Origin: Pictodentalium vernedei
Taxonomy: Eukaryota > Mollusca > Scaphopoda > Dentaliida > Dentaliidae
Direction of reading: 5' to 3'
Assembly (NCBI GenBank): GCA_031216915.1
Contig: CM062294.1
Coordinates: 393,877,217 to 393,941,216 of the forward strand
Length of the DNA stretch: 64,000 nt
Below, piece after piece: positions 1 through 11,687 of the stretch (its first letter is position 1; every line of letters starts with the position of its first letter). The position numbers and the translations under genes are program-made. The notes below the pieces were generated by a model, which was given only the letters and a program-made list of their open reading frames with translations, did not search any database and was not told the origin of the DNA.

Positions 1-735
1 GGGCTGAGCTTCCTAGTTTGCGAGTGAGTTTGCAGCAGGACGGTAACAGGTCTAGCACACTAGACCACACCCGAGGGTGTTTCTTTCCTGTTGTGTCCTT
101 CGCTGGAAGTGGCCTTATTTAGGTTAGTTTAAGTTTATTTGAAGTTGAGGGTGCCGGGGATCGCGATCGTTTAATGCGGGTTGAGCTTCCGAGGCTGTCA
201 GCGGGAGGGCAACAGGTCTAGCACACTAGACCACACCCTAGGGTGTTTCTTTCCTGTTGTACCCTTCGCTGGTTGCGGACTTATTTATTTTAATTTAGTT
301 TAGGGGTATTCGGGGTCGTCGGGGATCGCAGATCCCTATTTATTATTTAATTTTTATAACAGTATTTATTCCTGATGTAACTTTTAGTTGAGTCGGTGAA
401 GGCAGCCCTTTCTGGTAGACGGCCACAGTTAAGCTGTTTTTCTGCCTGTTTATTCAAATTATCATTCCCTGTTTATTTAGTTTTTAACAGTATTTAATCC
501 TGATGTAATTTTACTTGCGTCGGTGAAGGCAGCCCTTTCTGGTAGAAGGCCACAGTTAAGCTGTTTTTCTACCCGTAGGTTCACCTTATCATTCCCTAGT
601 TTTTATTCGAGCGTTCTTAGTTTTTGTTTCAATTTTTGGGCTTTTGTCGGGTTCACTCTGACAAGTGTGTCTTGAATAACAAGTGGGAGCTCCATTGTTT
701 AGTTGTTAGCACCTCGGAGTCCAAGGTGCGAATGA
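1..735. repeat. Two pairs of tandemly duplicated blocks, unidentified repeat
   Basis: No coding region is seen here. The block near 30-115 recurs near 200-280; both copies contain the hairpin GGTCTAGCACACTAGACC followed by a second small hairpin around CACCC-AGGGTG. A second block near 355-475 recurs near 480-600, sharing 'GGCAGCCCTTTCTGGTAGA' and 'CCACAGTTAAGCTGTTTTTCT'-like text (spacing about 125 bp). The copies are diverged, so the duplications are old. It could be the 3' end or LTR of a retroelement that runs off the left window edge; I cannot name it. Confidence 0.5.
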
Positions 736-800
736 GAATGAACGATGAATGAAAAAGAGAACGATGAATGAAAAAGTGAACGATGAATGAAAGAGATGAG
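736..800. repeat. Short tandem repeat, about 20-bp unit, three copies
   Basis: The unit GAACGATGAATGAAAAAG is repeated about three times with small changes. Such simple tails are common at the 3' end of LINE-type insertions, so this may end the repeat to its left. The following bases to about 900 (AATTAATGAATGAATGG) are similar in style. Confidence 0.6.
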
Positions 801-1132
801 GTGTCATAGCCTATATTTATGAGACGCTCACACTTAAGGCGCCAATTATAGGATTATCAGGGTGTCAAAAATAAAATCAATTAATGAATGAATGGATCAT
901 CCCAATGAAGCTGACTGAAAAATAACAGACAATGAATTGGTACCAATGTTTTTATTTTAAATATAATAGAAAACTTATCTTATGTTAACAATAGCGCACA
1001 GAATAAAAACCATAATGGAGAAGAAACGTAAATGAACAAACGTTTGAACAACTTCCTCAACAGAATTATGGCTGCAATTTTCATTTAACTCTTTACCTTA
1101 ACAAAACCGCCAAAAATTTCCATGGAAATGGC

Positions 1133-1971
1133 TCAACAAGCCTGTTTTAATGATAAACATTTTGACATGGATTCATTGATACATGTATCCCCCCCCCCCC
1201 CATCCCCATTCCCACAAACACACACAATTCTGGTGGGGAAGTTTTTAGCACCATTGCAATTTACTACAGATGCAACATAAAAAAGAAGAACATTTATTTT
1301 TCTTTTGGACCATACATGTATCAATGACATGGATGCCATAAATTCCTTCGTTGTTATCTCAGAATGTTTGAGCTTTTCAAATAATGTTTGTATGCTGTTT
1401 TCGCGTTTACGCGAACTTAATTTTTGATGTGTTTGAAGCAACTCTTCAGAAACCAGCTGTGCTTGTGTCGGGATTAACCCACCCTCCTCCCAAAGTAAAT
1501 TTACCAGAAGATAAAAGTTCATGCCAGGGCTGGAAATCTTTGTAGTAAGACGACGATTCCAGCCTTCTGTGTCATTATTAGATCTCACATGCTGGTCAAA
1601 AACAGACCAAGTTGACACAGGAAACATAGGATTATCGATCCACGTGTTCCGAGTATATTCCAGCAGTTTGGCGAGGGGACTGTTTGATGTGTTATTACAA
1701 AGCTCTTTCATTGAATTAAAGTAACTAACAACGCGAGTTGATGGTAAAAATGCAAGACATAACAAACATCGTATAAACTTGTATATGTTGGTGCGTTTTC
1801 TATATGTCTCTGGAAGACCACATTGTTGCACTTTTCGCCAGACTGCCTGCGTCCAATGAAAGACGCAACCCTGTATAATGGCATTGGGAAACTGCTCTTC
1901 AAAGAGCGGTTTAACAAAAGGCAAGAAACAAATTGCTTGGTCAATTGTGTCTTTAACATCATTTTTTAAAA
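1133..1971 (-). pseudogene. MULE (Mutator-like) transposase, C-terminal remnant
   Basis: The open frame of about 263 codons (1924 down to 1133) matches the C-terminal half of animal MULE transposases. It has the zinc-binding-type segment GCVFHWTQAVWRKVQ near residue 19, the WSVFDQ segment near residue 105 and NNDTEGWNRRL near residue 117. Family knowledge places these after the second catalytic aspartate, so the N-terminal DNA-binding part and the first two acidic residues are absent. In the full protein, the transposase cuts and rejoins element ends in the nucleus. Reading upstream, similarity stops near 1971 and terminal words begin at 1979, so this is an internally deleted copy lying beside its own inverted-repeat end. 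The end of the frame (residues 215-263) looks unrelated and runs into a poly-C tract at about 1190. Confidence 0.85.
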
Positions 1972-1978
1972 TATATTC

Positions 1979-2091
1979 GTCGAATTGACCCTTTTAAAAA
2001 AAAATCCGTCGAAACTGTCTTCCGTCGAATTGTCTTCTCGTCGAATAGTCCATTTCGTCGAGTTTGTCTTTCGTCGAATTGTCCAGATCCC
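1979..2091. repeat. Terminal word array of the adjacent MULE (CGTCGAATTGTCC type)
   Basis: Six tandem, slightly different 16-17-bp units built on CGTCGAATTGTCC. By analogy with the better bounded elements in this window, the end would be GGGATCTGGACAATTCG read inward from 2091. The opposite inverted repeat was not found between 1 and 1130. Confidence 0.75.
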
Positions 2092-2177
2092 ATCTGACCC
2101 TCCAAAATGTAATTATAGGTATATATTTCTCACTTAATTTCTTGCTATTATGGGTGTACAGTAATTATAAAAAAACA

Positions 2178-3940
2178 TTTTACATGAAAAAAATATGGAA
2201 ACAAAGAGGCACCCGGTGAACTACCAGACATACAGGATAGTAAGATACAGAAGGAATAAGTGGACAAAGAAATAACTGAAGGGATGGTGTACAAAAAGCT
2301 TAGAGGACTGAATCCAGCAAAACCACAAGGACCAGATGGTATACACCCACACATCCTGAAAGAATTGGCAAGTATACTGAGCAAGCACTTATGAATAATT
2401 TTAATAGCAGCTTAAAACAGGGGAAACTACCAGAAGACGGGAAAAAAGCAAACATATCGGCGATTTACAAGAAAGGACAGAAATCAACAGCTGGTAATTA
2501 CCGGCCAGTTAGTCTAACATGCATATGGAATCCTTGATTAGGGGTGGTATAATAGAACGTGCATGCAAACAAACAAGCTATTCAGCAAGAAACAGTCTGG
2601 ATTTATATCGGGAAGATCAGCCACCCTACAGCTACTTAACAGCATAGAAAAATGGATAGAAACAATTGACAATGGATATTCAACACATGTCGTCCACATG
2701 GATTTCATGAAAGCCTTTGACACAGTCCCACATAGAAGATTATTGAAAAAAATTGGCAAGTTAAAAATTCAAGAACCTGTGTATAGGTGGATTGAGAATT
2801 TCTTGTCTGGCAGAACATAACGGGTGATAGTAAATGGACAGAGCTCAGAAGACCACCAAGTTATAAGTGGCATACCCCAGGGCAGTGTACTGAGATCTAT
2901 GCTGTTTGTCATATACATAAATGACCTCGCTCTGTCGGTGCTATCAGAAGTGTTCATGTTTGCAGACGATACAAGAGTCTTCAAAGAAATAAGGGATCAG
3001 ACTGATATAAAAACACTACAGGATATGACCCGGATAACCTACAAGAATGGTCAAATAAATGCTTCTAAAATTCCCCCCTGATAAATGTCTGGCAATGAAC
3101 ATAGGCAAACAGCAATATGAACCAAGTTATACTCTAGAAAGGGCAGACGGATCAAAATGTGAATTAAAGGTAACCACAGAAGAGAAAAATATAGGAGTTC
3201 TAACAGACACAAATTTAAGTTTTGACAGCCACTTTAACCAAAAAGTACAGAAGGCCTACGCAATATTAGGTGCAAACAGACTATCCTTCACACACCTAGA
3301 TGGTGAGACACTTACAAAACTGTATAAAGCCCTGGTAAGACCGCACCTGGAATATACTCAACCAGTATGGAAGCCATATCAACAGAAACATATTCATAGT
3401 ATAGAAAAAGTCCAGAAACGAGCGACGAAATTAGTACCGGAGTTAAGAAATTTTACCTATGAGGAAAGATTAAGGAAGCTAGACCTGCCAACATTACAAT
3501 ACAGACGACACAGAAGTGACATGATTGAATGTTACAAATTATTCCATTGCTGCGACCCGGAAGTAGGAAGTATACTTAACAAGGTTATCGACAGCGTCAC
3601 AAGAGGACATAATTACAAACTAACAAAATCAACTACAAGAACAGATATCAAGAAAAATTTATTCAGCCAGAGAGTTACAAATAACTGGAACAACTTACCA
3701 CAAGATGTAGTAAATGCCCCAAATCTACTGATATTTGAGAAAAAGCTGGATAAGTTTTGGAAATCACAAGATGTGAAATTTGATTACAGGGCGGAAATGC
3801 GGTATAACGGAGCCCCAGAATCAGTACAAGAAACAAAAGTAGGAGATGATGACGTTGAAGAAAAATCAACAGAGGTGGACATAGTGGCGTCGAGCCAGCG
3901 CCCACAGATAACGCAAGTAAACATAAGTAAGTAAGAAAAA
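2178..3940 (+). pseudogene. LINE reverse transcriptase, CR1/jockey-like, 5'-truncated
   Basis: Non-LTR retrotransposon polymerase, which copies the element's RNA into DNA at a nicked target. Visible in order: LNPAKPQGPDGIHP (about 2300-2345), NYRPVSLT (about 2495), KQSGFISGRSATLQLL (2590-2640), MDFMKAFDTVPHRRLL (2698-2745), GIPQGSVL (about 2870), the catalytic FADDT (about 2959) and a thumb/C-terminal region with LVRPHLEYTQPVWKPY (about 3330). The frame is broken by a stop near 2257, a stop with frameshift near 2392-2560, a stop at 2818 and a frameshift near 3060. The last 291 codons are open. The endonuclease domain is missing, the usual 5' truncation. The copy ends in an AAGTAAGTAAG tail at about 3935, typical of LINE 3' ends. 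Confidence 0.9.
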
Positions 3941-3949
3941 GTCTCGGAA

Positions 3950-4460
3950 AATATTTGTGTTTAGGTAATAAGTTCTATTATTGGGGTCTTTCTAACGTTC
4001 ATTTTGTGCTCCCAACTACCCCCCTATTCCCACGCTTCTTCTCTCCCCCAAACACTCGGAGACGAACTGCTTGATGTGTAACGACACAGATCTGACCCCG
4101 CCTAGACCCTTTCTCTGCGCCGACGCTCTCGTCCCAAACTCAGTTACAAAAAGTGAGTTCCAGCAGACAGCCTCGCACAGAAGTCAAGCAAGATCTAGCC
4201 GTACACAAATTTGTTGTCCGGGGTTTCTGCAGGTTCGTTCCTAAATAGGGATTAGTTTCCTTTCTCAGTCACCTAGGACTGTCACAAACGTTTAACGCCG
4301 CCTTGGCATCCCTCTTGCGCCGTTGCTCTCGGCTCGAACCCACTTATAAGAAATGAGTTCTAGCCGACAGCCCCGTCGCAAAGCCAACCGAGGGTAATCA
4401 TACACATAGGTGAATTTAAAGGGCATGTTTCAAATCCACTATTGAACCGCGTTTAATGAT
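3950..4460. repeat. Diverged direct duplication of about 110 bp
   Basis: Text near 4105-4205 (GCGCCGACGCTCTCG, AAAAAGTGAGTTCCAGC) recurs near 4310-4410 as GCGCCGTTGCTCTCG and AGAAATGAGTTCTAGC. The spacing is about 195 bp. No coding sequence is seen in this stretch. Confidence 0.5.
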
Positions 4461-4817
4461 AAAAAAAAATAATAATATCCGGTCAAGGGCTCATTGAAAG
4501 GGCTATAAGCTGAAAAAACAAAAAAAACAACAACAAATGGCGAAAGATTTAAATAGATATATTAATTTAACGTTTATTACAATTCCCCCCATTACTATTT
4601 CAACTTCGGAGGAAGTCACATGGAATTTTGGATTTTCATTTTTCATATTTCAATTGGCATGTACAACTACATCTCCACTCTATAGGTGGAAACAAATTTA
4701 TTCTACCGTCTATTAGGTATTCACTTTTCAGGCCATAACCACTGTTTCGATCATCAAGTCCCACTTCCCCGGCAAAAGAGTTACATACCAAACATCGATG
4801 ATTTTTATAAATATTAC

Positions 4818-5010
4818 GGCTGCTACCACCCTTGGCTAAAGAAGGGGAGCGCTCATAAGTCGGAATCCAGGTTCCAACGTCCAAAACTCTCCCTCATCAG
4901 AAGAGATGCACATCAAAATGTCTGCAATTATTCACAACTGCTACCACCCTTGGCTAAAGAAGGGGAGCTCTACACAGGTCAGAACCAAAAGTTCTAACAC
5001 CCGAAACTCT
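4818..5010. repeat. Tandem duplication, about 118-bp unit
   Basis: The phrase CTACCACCCTTGGCTAAAGA plus AGGGGAGC occurs at about 4824 and again at about 4941, followed in both by related text (CCAAAACTCTC, CCGAAACTCTC). The short frames that cross it are not gene-like. Confidence 0.65.
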
Positions 5011-5760
5011 CTACCGGCTGAAGGGTTACGTCAACAATCGTATAAAACTACGAATTTTCATATCAAGAGCTGTTCAATCTGAATCCCTCACGCTCACAAA
5101 TTTTGTCTACACATCAAAAATTTAGGCCGTTACACCAAACAGCCTGCCCGTCGTATCTCACCTTCTTCCCCCTTAAATAAAAATACGCATATTCAAAGGG
5201 TAGAATCGTGCCAATGAATGCGACCATAAAATTCCGTAAAGTTGCCAAATGGGAGGGGCGGGGTTTCAAATCTATCGACCCTCCGAAACCCGTCGTACGC
5301 CGAATTTCATCGATTAGACCAAGGCATCTCACAACTAAATAAGATGCATCGGGCTAATCGTGAATAAACTTGTCTTTTTACTAAATTAATAGAGCCGTCA
5401 TTGGGAATTCGGCGTAGGACGAGGATCAGAAATCTATGATATAGTGACCGGCCCCGATGGGGAGTTAATCTGGAGGAGAATACAAAAGTACAACCTACCT
5501 CTATGAAGTCCCGATGTCTTCTCAAAAGTATTGGGAATCAACCCAATCACTTCGACTTCCAGATCACCAATAATCCGTGCGTGTTCACATTGATTACCGC
5601 ATGAGTTGTTTCACCTCGACGATCAACAAGAGACAATCAGCCGACGTGGAAATTAACCCATTTTTCTGTCTCTCACTAATGTGTGCGAAAACTTAAGGCC
5701 ACCACAAAGTGATTTAACACTTCCAGTATCGAAGCGACCAATTCGCCTTCATACACCAGA
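5010..5760. other. Unassigned, no gene seen
   Basis: Mixed-composition sequence with many short frames and no recognisable motif. I see no repeat partner for it inside the window. Confidence 0.5.
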
Positions 5761-5761
5761 T

Positions 5762-5777
5762 TCATGCACACACACCT

Positions 5778-5816
<39 letters not shown>

Positions 5817-5835
5817 TGTATATATACATATTTAT
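5762..5835. repeat. (CA)n/(TA)n microsatellite
   Basis: A CACACACCTACACACA run passes into about 20 TA steps. The reading frames that cross it encode only I-Y repeats and are not genes. Confidence 0.95.
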
Positions 5836-6530
5836 AGGCTTGTGTGCACATATCCTATGTATGGTAATTTCTTATATATATTTTCCTTTTTTTCTTACAC
5901 TACTCCCACCCCAGGATTCAACGTCTCCGTTGAAAAAAATAAAAGGGGGGTGATATTTACAACCTTCCGTAAAAAATAAAAGTAAAAAAAACTTCTAATA
6001 CTGAGTATTAGTTATTGTTGGTTGGTTCCCTCTGGGACAAGTACACTTTTTTTTTTCTTTTTTAAATAATTATTTTTTTTTTATTTTCTAAATAATAAAT
6101 TATTTTCAAAGGACATATTAAAATAGGGTTCCGTTTGGGGCCAATTGCTACGCTTTAGCCCGAAATAGGTCCCCGACCAGTACTGAAACCAGCACTGCCT
6201 GAAACCGTCTTTTACATGCCGCAGGAGATAGAAAACGTCAGATTGGACCCATTCAAGCATAAAACAACAACCTTTAAATTTATGGTCACAACCAGAACCC
6301 CAGCATATATATCAAACGATATTTATTCCAATAATTTAAGGAAAAAAACACTTTGATTTCATAGATGAAAGTTCTCTTGGAACTTATACCTTCCTCGAAT
6401 GAATGACTATTCTTTGGTATACAATTTACCTTTTATATCGTTAAATCTATTCATTATGCTTTTACAAATATTTTCCAAATCTCAAGAAACTTAGGTCCTT
6501 ATACTGGAAGTATTATTCAATTAGAGGAGC
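5836..6530. other. AT-rich spacer, no gene seen
   Basis: Poly-A and poly-T stretches (for example 5985-6110) followed by unassigned sequence. Nothing recognisable was found on either strand. Confidence 0.5.
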
Positions 6531-6534
6531 TTTG

Positions 6535-7027
6535 TTCCTCCAAGACTAGAGCAAGATGTCTTGCATAAAGAAACTGGCCCAAGTCATTCAAGTGCACCCC
6601 GTCTCTGGGAAAATGCATACGGGATACTTAGAAACAAAGACTTCTATACCACATTTGGGCCTGAAAGAGTTCCATAGAACTGGGTAATAGCCGCCCTTCG
6701 TAGTTCGAGTAGGGTGCCAGCCACTCTGGTCTTTATCCGAGGAAACAGACCCAATATAATAATCGTTTTAACGCCTTGGCGTAATAAATGATTAATGAGT
6801 CTTTCAACATATAGTTTATAATGTTCAAAATGGAAGTTGTCGCTGTCCAAATCATTCTCACCAGACTGCACCAGTACAGTTTTTGCACCAACACAATGAA
6901 TCTGTTCCAAATGTTGAAGTTTGGCTCCAGGGATTCCATACATTTTAATCGACTTCAGACGATCAGGAAGTTTCCCTGTCCATGTTCCAATTCTTCTCAC
7001 GAACGAATGTCCAATTACCATCTCCAT
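6535..7027 (-). pseudogene. SGNH/GDSL-type hydrolase of retroelement origin, broken
   Basis: An open frame of 127 codons starts at 7027. It shows block I of SGNH esterases as GHSFV (residues 6-10) and block III as GENDL (about residue 56). The third catalytic block lies beyond the stop at 6644: in the next reading frame, 6600-6540 reads FPRDGVHLNDLGQFLYARHL, giving the D-x-x-H pair as DGVH. One stop and a one-base shift therefore separate an otherwise complete catalytic triad. SGNH domains of this style are known as passengers in some retroelements, such as Ngaro/DIRS and CR1-like elements. I see no partner reverse transcriptase next to it, so the source element is uncertain. A TATAAAAAG box lies upstream in plus orientation at 7451 and may be unrelated. 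Confidence 0.7.
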
Positions 7028-7029
7028 TA

Positions 7030-7645
7030 TGCCATAAGGAAAAAGTTACACAGAGAACAGTATCTGGATATAAAAATATCATTTTCTCCACAAAAGATTA
7101 CACAATCTTTTCCTTACATGGAAATGTTATGGGGAACCAACTCCCCAAAAAACTCATATTCATAAATTCCCATCAGATAGTTCTTTCGACCAAGCTGGCC
7201 CGTTCATTAATTCAGATTTCTACCTCGGACACAACGCTCGCGAAAATTCAATTATACTTAGTCGGATCCGACTTTAACTTGCATAACTCTAATATTCCTA
7301 AACATACTAATACATACACTAGCATATAACTCGCACCACCCTTCACGAATCACGCGCACAATAAAAGATCCCCATCAATGAAGCTCAACCCTCTTGCGCA
7401 CCGAATCGCAAAAATGAACCGGTCAGCGGGTCAAGAACAATCTAGACGGGTATAAAAAGAGAGGCAACCACACTTGTATTTGAACTGAATTATAACCGAT
7501 CTAGTCTGAAATTATCGTCACAGGGGCTTTCCGGAAATCAACCCCATGACGATCCCCACGAATGAACACACAAAACTCAATTTCCCGGATCCATATCTCA
7601 AGCGGCAATTCCCCAACGTCAGGGAAATGACGCAATTATAAATAT
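7030..7645. other. Unassigned spacer
   Basis: No gene motif on either strand. The only feature of note is TATAAAAAG at about 7451 in plus orientation, which could be part of a decayed retroelement promoter. Confidence 0.35.
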
Positions 7646-7809
7646 GGGTTATATACACATGGTGTTTGTAAAAAATCTTTTATCGCGACGAGAGCGTTTT
7701 CGGGGGCATATATAGCTACGAGTCGCGCAACGACGAGTAGCTATGTAGCCCCCGAAAACGCTCGAGTCGCGATAAAAGATTTTTAACAAACACCATGTGT
7801 ATATAACCC
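7646..7809. repeat. Near-perfect 164-bp palindrome (hairpin)
   Basis: Arms of about 75 bp run from GGGTTATATACACATGG to its reverse complement at 7793-7809, with the stem passing through ATCTTTTATCGCGAC and GCGTTTTCGGGGGC and a loop of a few bases near 7725. A related phrase, CGATAAAAGATTTTTTATTG, appears at about 10214 in direct orientation on the far side of the Crypton gene. The hairpin may mark one end of that element or be a separate snapback insertion. No clear target duplication flanks it. Confidence 0.9.
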
Positions 7810-8124
7810 TTTTATCTACACCCCCACCTCCCCCACTCCCGGGTTAACAGCGAGTCCACTTGCAAAAATCAGCTGATTCGCAAAAGTTGACAAAACGACA
7901 TTGAAACGGCCTAAAAAATAAAAACACAGAATTAAGCTTTGCCAACTGGACTTCTTGGAAGATACGATGGAATAGAGCATGGCTGATTGAGAAATGATAT
8001 CACTAGTGATGTTTCGCTGAAAAAAAAATGTGCAAAAGGGAGATAAAATGAGAACTATTTTCTTAATTCGTAACGTGACTTTTAATAAATGCGTAAACAA
8101 ATTAGTTCTTTCGTTCACTGAATT

Positions 8125-9822
8125 TCAATCGCTGTCACTTTCGATTACCATAATTCTTCGTCGTTTATGTGAATGTTCTTGACTCGGAGGATTGTTTATA
8201 TACTGGATTGTACAATTTCCCGTAATGTTGAATATATGTTGAGGGAAATTTGATTCATGATTCAAGGAAGAATTGTTGGATTTACAGAAATGTGTCTGTG
8301 AGGAAATGTGCCCACAGCTTGCCGGCGTGCCAGGAATTTGATGTCCTTGAACTTTTGGATTTTCCCTACAAGACATAGTCTTCGTGACAGGAATATTTAC
8401 ATTTGGGTCAACACCGGCTAAAATATTTGACATTTCATGCTGCATTAGTTCAGACGCTACGGCGTAATTGTTTACGCTTGTAATGTTTTTGTGACCCGAA
8501 AGCTGCTGGACCGTTGACGGTGCGATTCCAGAATGCAGCAGTCTCGTACAGGTTGTTTTTCTTGCACTAGTGTTTGTTTTTTTCCCGGAAAATCCAGCTT
8601 GTAGGGCCATGTTTTGCATGATGTGTCTGAGTTTGGGCACACCTATAGGCTGTGATTTAAACCAGAAGGAGTCGTCCGACTTTCTGTTGTGACAGATCCC
8701 AATGTAAAATGGACTTTCCGGATGATTCATCTGTGGAGGACGTCTGGATTCAAATTGTTTATACGCATATACTGGGCACTTATCAATATTTCCCGGAATG
8801 GCATAGGCTCTTGGTTTGAACTGTCTCAGGTGAGTTGACGATGTTCCTGTTCTAGTTTTTGTGTTTCGTTCTGAATATTCCAAATATTCTTGGTCATTTT
8901 CGTCTTTTTTCAGTTCAATATCGCCCCAACGTAAATTGTGATTTTCCGTGACACCCCGCATACCAAAATGTTTAGTATTTTTCAGCCACATTCTGTTAAT
9001 TAGAGCCTGTGGTTCATGACACCCAGTTATATTTTTATCACTAAGAATCTCCTCTTCTCTCTCTGTCAGGGGCTCTGAGCGGTTGGGTTTCCCCCCTTTG
9101 CCTTTCTGTTTTAATTCCTTTCTTTTACTGGCCAGGACAAGCCGAGATGTTTCAAATTGTCGATCAGTTATTATATTATAGCCGTAGTTGTTTTCCCGCA
9201 GAAATCGCTCGATACCGCGGTGGTACGACGTGAGGCTGTCGGGTTCATATTCGGCACCATCAGCTTTGCGCACTGACAATAGAAACTGCCCAATTAAATT
9301 GTCCAACTGCTGTGGGGGTAATGATAATATCGAATCAGACTAACTGCCTGTGGTCTCAACAAATCGAGTAAATGCTTTCATCACACTTGCAACTTTACGC
9401 TGACTGTTCGCGTTTTTCATATTTGAAATGAAATTTGCCTTGTCAGTTTCAGTTATTTCAATAAACTGAGGTTTTCGTGAAACGGTGGCAGATTTTAGTG
9501 TCTCTGTCGGCACTGTACTCTTTATAGTACTAGTAGAAGTACTACTAGTAGTAGGTTCAACTGGTAGGCCTACATTTGATGCGAAAATTGTACTTGGTAA
9601 AGAATTGTCATTACTTGGTGCTAAACTAGAAACTATGCTCTCATTTGGAAAATGATTTGGTGTTGACGATCGAAAAGCCCACAGGACAGGCGATGACGAG
9701 ACACCGGTCAAAACACTAGCATCTAAATTAAAATTAGGTGGAGATTTACAGTCCTCTGAGAAGTCCTCGCTATTCAATAGCAGGAAATTATCCACCTCAA
9801 AGTCATCCCAGTGATCATCCAT
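8125..9822 (-). pseudogene. Crypton-type tyrosine recombinase, one in-frame stop
   Basis: A DNA-transposon recombinase that would excise and integrate a circular intermediate. The first frame (from M at 9822; open upstream to 9861) ends in a TAG at 9340-9342. The frame then continues without shift for 11 more codons into a 393-codon frame ending at 8125. The N-terminal core-binding part is split by the stop: ANSQRKVASVMKAFTRFV lies before it and GQFLLSVRKADGAEYEPDSL after it. The catalytic part has FGMRG (first arginine), TNTSARKTT where relatives have H-S-x-R, SGHKNI (histidine) and NNYAVAS (tyrosine nucleophile). The first histidine of the H-x-x-R motif thus appears replaced by threonine, which together with the stop suggests a dead copy. 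Animal relatives of this domain include exapted host genes, but the stop argues against a host role here. Confidence 0.88.
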
Positions 9823-9864
9823 AATGATTTTTACAAATTTATGATAAGATAAAAGTTTCACAAA

Positions 9865-10615
9865 TTTTTAACAACAGACGGATTACGGATTATTGGCAGA
9901 CGACGTTTCCGAGCTTAATTGTTTTCGGCTTTTCGAATTCAAAATATTATCGGAAACATGGAAAAAAAGTGTAAGTTACTAATTTTTACTCTTTTCCGTC
10001 AAATTTTATTTTTACAATTCAGTAAGTTTAATTAATGGCCTTCTTTTTTATTCAATACATTTCGATAAATACGCCCCGTTTTATTTGTTTCGATCCGCGG
10101 CAGCGATAATTAGTTATTCAAAGTGTTGAATGAAATAGTACGTCATGCAAATGAGATGGGCGTGAACGTTGTATTCTTGCGATATCACGGGACTTTTATT
10201 CTTACTGCGGTAACGATAAAAGATTTTTTATTGACGGCGAGTTTTCGATAACGATAAAAGATAAAACGTTACTGTTTTTACGTATAAAGTAGATAAAAAG
10301 AATTATTGCAATACAAGCCAATACAGCTCATATGACGGTTCAATGCTCATGCAGCCAAATACTAGTATGTACAAAATATGAATTTTTGGTACCACCATAG
10401 ATACCCATCGAAGGCAGTTCAAAGTCGAAGGCCGGATTATAAGCGCAAAATCCAAACTCAAATCTATACAACAACTATCGCGCTTAACACAAAATTTACA
10501 CACCAAGCCCAGGCGAACTGCCAATCTAACGTCAAATGTCAGTTGGGTTGCCAGAAAAAAATTCAAGTAAGAAAAAAACCCCCAATAAATAATTAATAAA
10601 ATACAAATTCTTGAG
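9865..10615. other. AT-rich flank of the Crypton copy
   Basis: No gene is supported. The stretch near 10200-10275 repeats CGATAAAAGAT twice and matches the stem of the hairpin at 7646-7809, so the Crypton element may end near 10275. Short frames on both strands here show no family motif. Confidence 0.4.
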
Positions 10616-10618
10616 AAC

Positions 10619-11355
10619 CTAGTCGGCGCGGTCGCCGGAGGGTGCGGCCACGCCTACTTGTCGACCTTCAGCGAGGAACGTCTCCTCCTCCTCAGGACTC
10701 TCCACCGAGGACCGGTCTATATTATTTTCGTTAGAACTATCAGGTATGGGACACATGGGGGCACCCAAATCCGAATTAACCACCTCTGACTTACGAGTGT
10801 AACATTTCTTCAAACGGTTGAAATGTACAACTTGTGGTTTACCTCCCCCGACGCGAACCACAAGGTAATTTGCGTCCGAGAGTTTGCTTTTTATGATATA
10901 GGGACCGACCCAAAATTTAGCAAATTTTGAGGTTTGGCCTTTATTCACTCTAGGTAAATAAAGCCAGACCTTATCCCCAACAGTCAAAGGTTTGCCGAAA
11001 ACTCGTTTGTCGTAAATTTTCTTCCTTCTTCTAATCTCAGAATCATATTTCGCCGAAACTAACTGGAAAATTTGGGCTAGACGACCCTCTAAATCACTGA
11101 CATACTGAGAGGGAGCACAATCCCTATCAGGAGTCTTACCAGCAATTAACTCTGTAGGTAAAGTAATTTCTCTACCAAACATGACACTAAAGGGAGTGAA
11201 CCCCGTAGTTTCATGTTTGGCGCTCCTATAGGCCATCATGGCGAATGGAAGATGTCTTCTACAAAGCAGGCTAACATAGCCGCTAAGGTTCTGTTAAACC
11301 TCTCAACTTGGCCGTCACTTTGAGGCATATAAGGAGAGGTACACACAAATGCCAT
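10619..11355 (-). pseudogene. Ty3/gypsy-type integrase, C-terminal fragment
   Basis: The frame from 11239 to 10619 shows the end of the catalytic core and the C-terminal domain of an LTR-retrotransposon integrase. MAYRSAKHETTGFTP is followed by a GREITLP segment, a GDKVWLY segment and a chromatin-binding-like WVGPYII segment, then an acidic tail. The integrase joins the reverse-transcribed copy to host DNA. Upstream, after a frameshift near 11245, the same strand shows PQSDGQVERFNRTLA, the segment around the third catalytic residue. Similarity is lost near 11355 and no LTR was recognised on either side, so this is an isolated, truncated remnant. Confidence 0.88.
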
Positions 11356-11359
11356 CAAA

Positions 11360-11687
11360 ATCGACGTGGATCCATCTTACACACAATGCGGTTGAGCGAG
11401 TAAGAAATTTAAACTTACGATGGTACTAAATTCACTATAGGCCTATTTGGTGAATAGAAAAATAACTTTCTGAAGCTTTGGTCTTCTATTATTCGATTAA
11501 CAGAGTAAACCAAGCCTTCTTTACGTCACAAATATAGTTCGGCTACAATCAAATTATTTTTTTTCATAATTGTACAATTGTGAGGACTGCAATGTTTGTT
11601 GGTGTGAATATATTTATGTTTTCAAACATAATTTTCCAGTTTTATGTTTTGCTCATCGACAACAGCCAAAACCATTACTGAAACTTG
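11360..11687. other. Unassigned, AT-rich
   Basis: No gene, RNA or repeat recognised in this stretch. Confidence 0.4.

Noticed and set aside
10378-10596. Overlapping short frames near the Crypton flank as a small gene
   Set aside because: Frames on both strands are of similar length with no motif; AT-rich flank.
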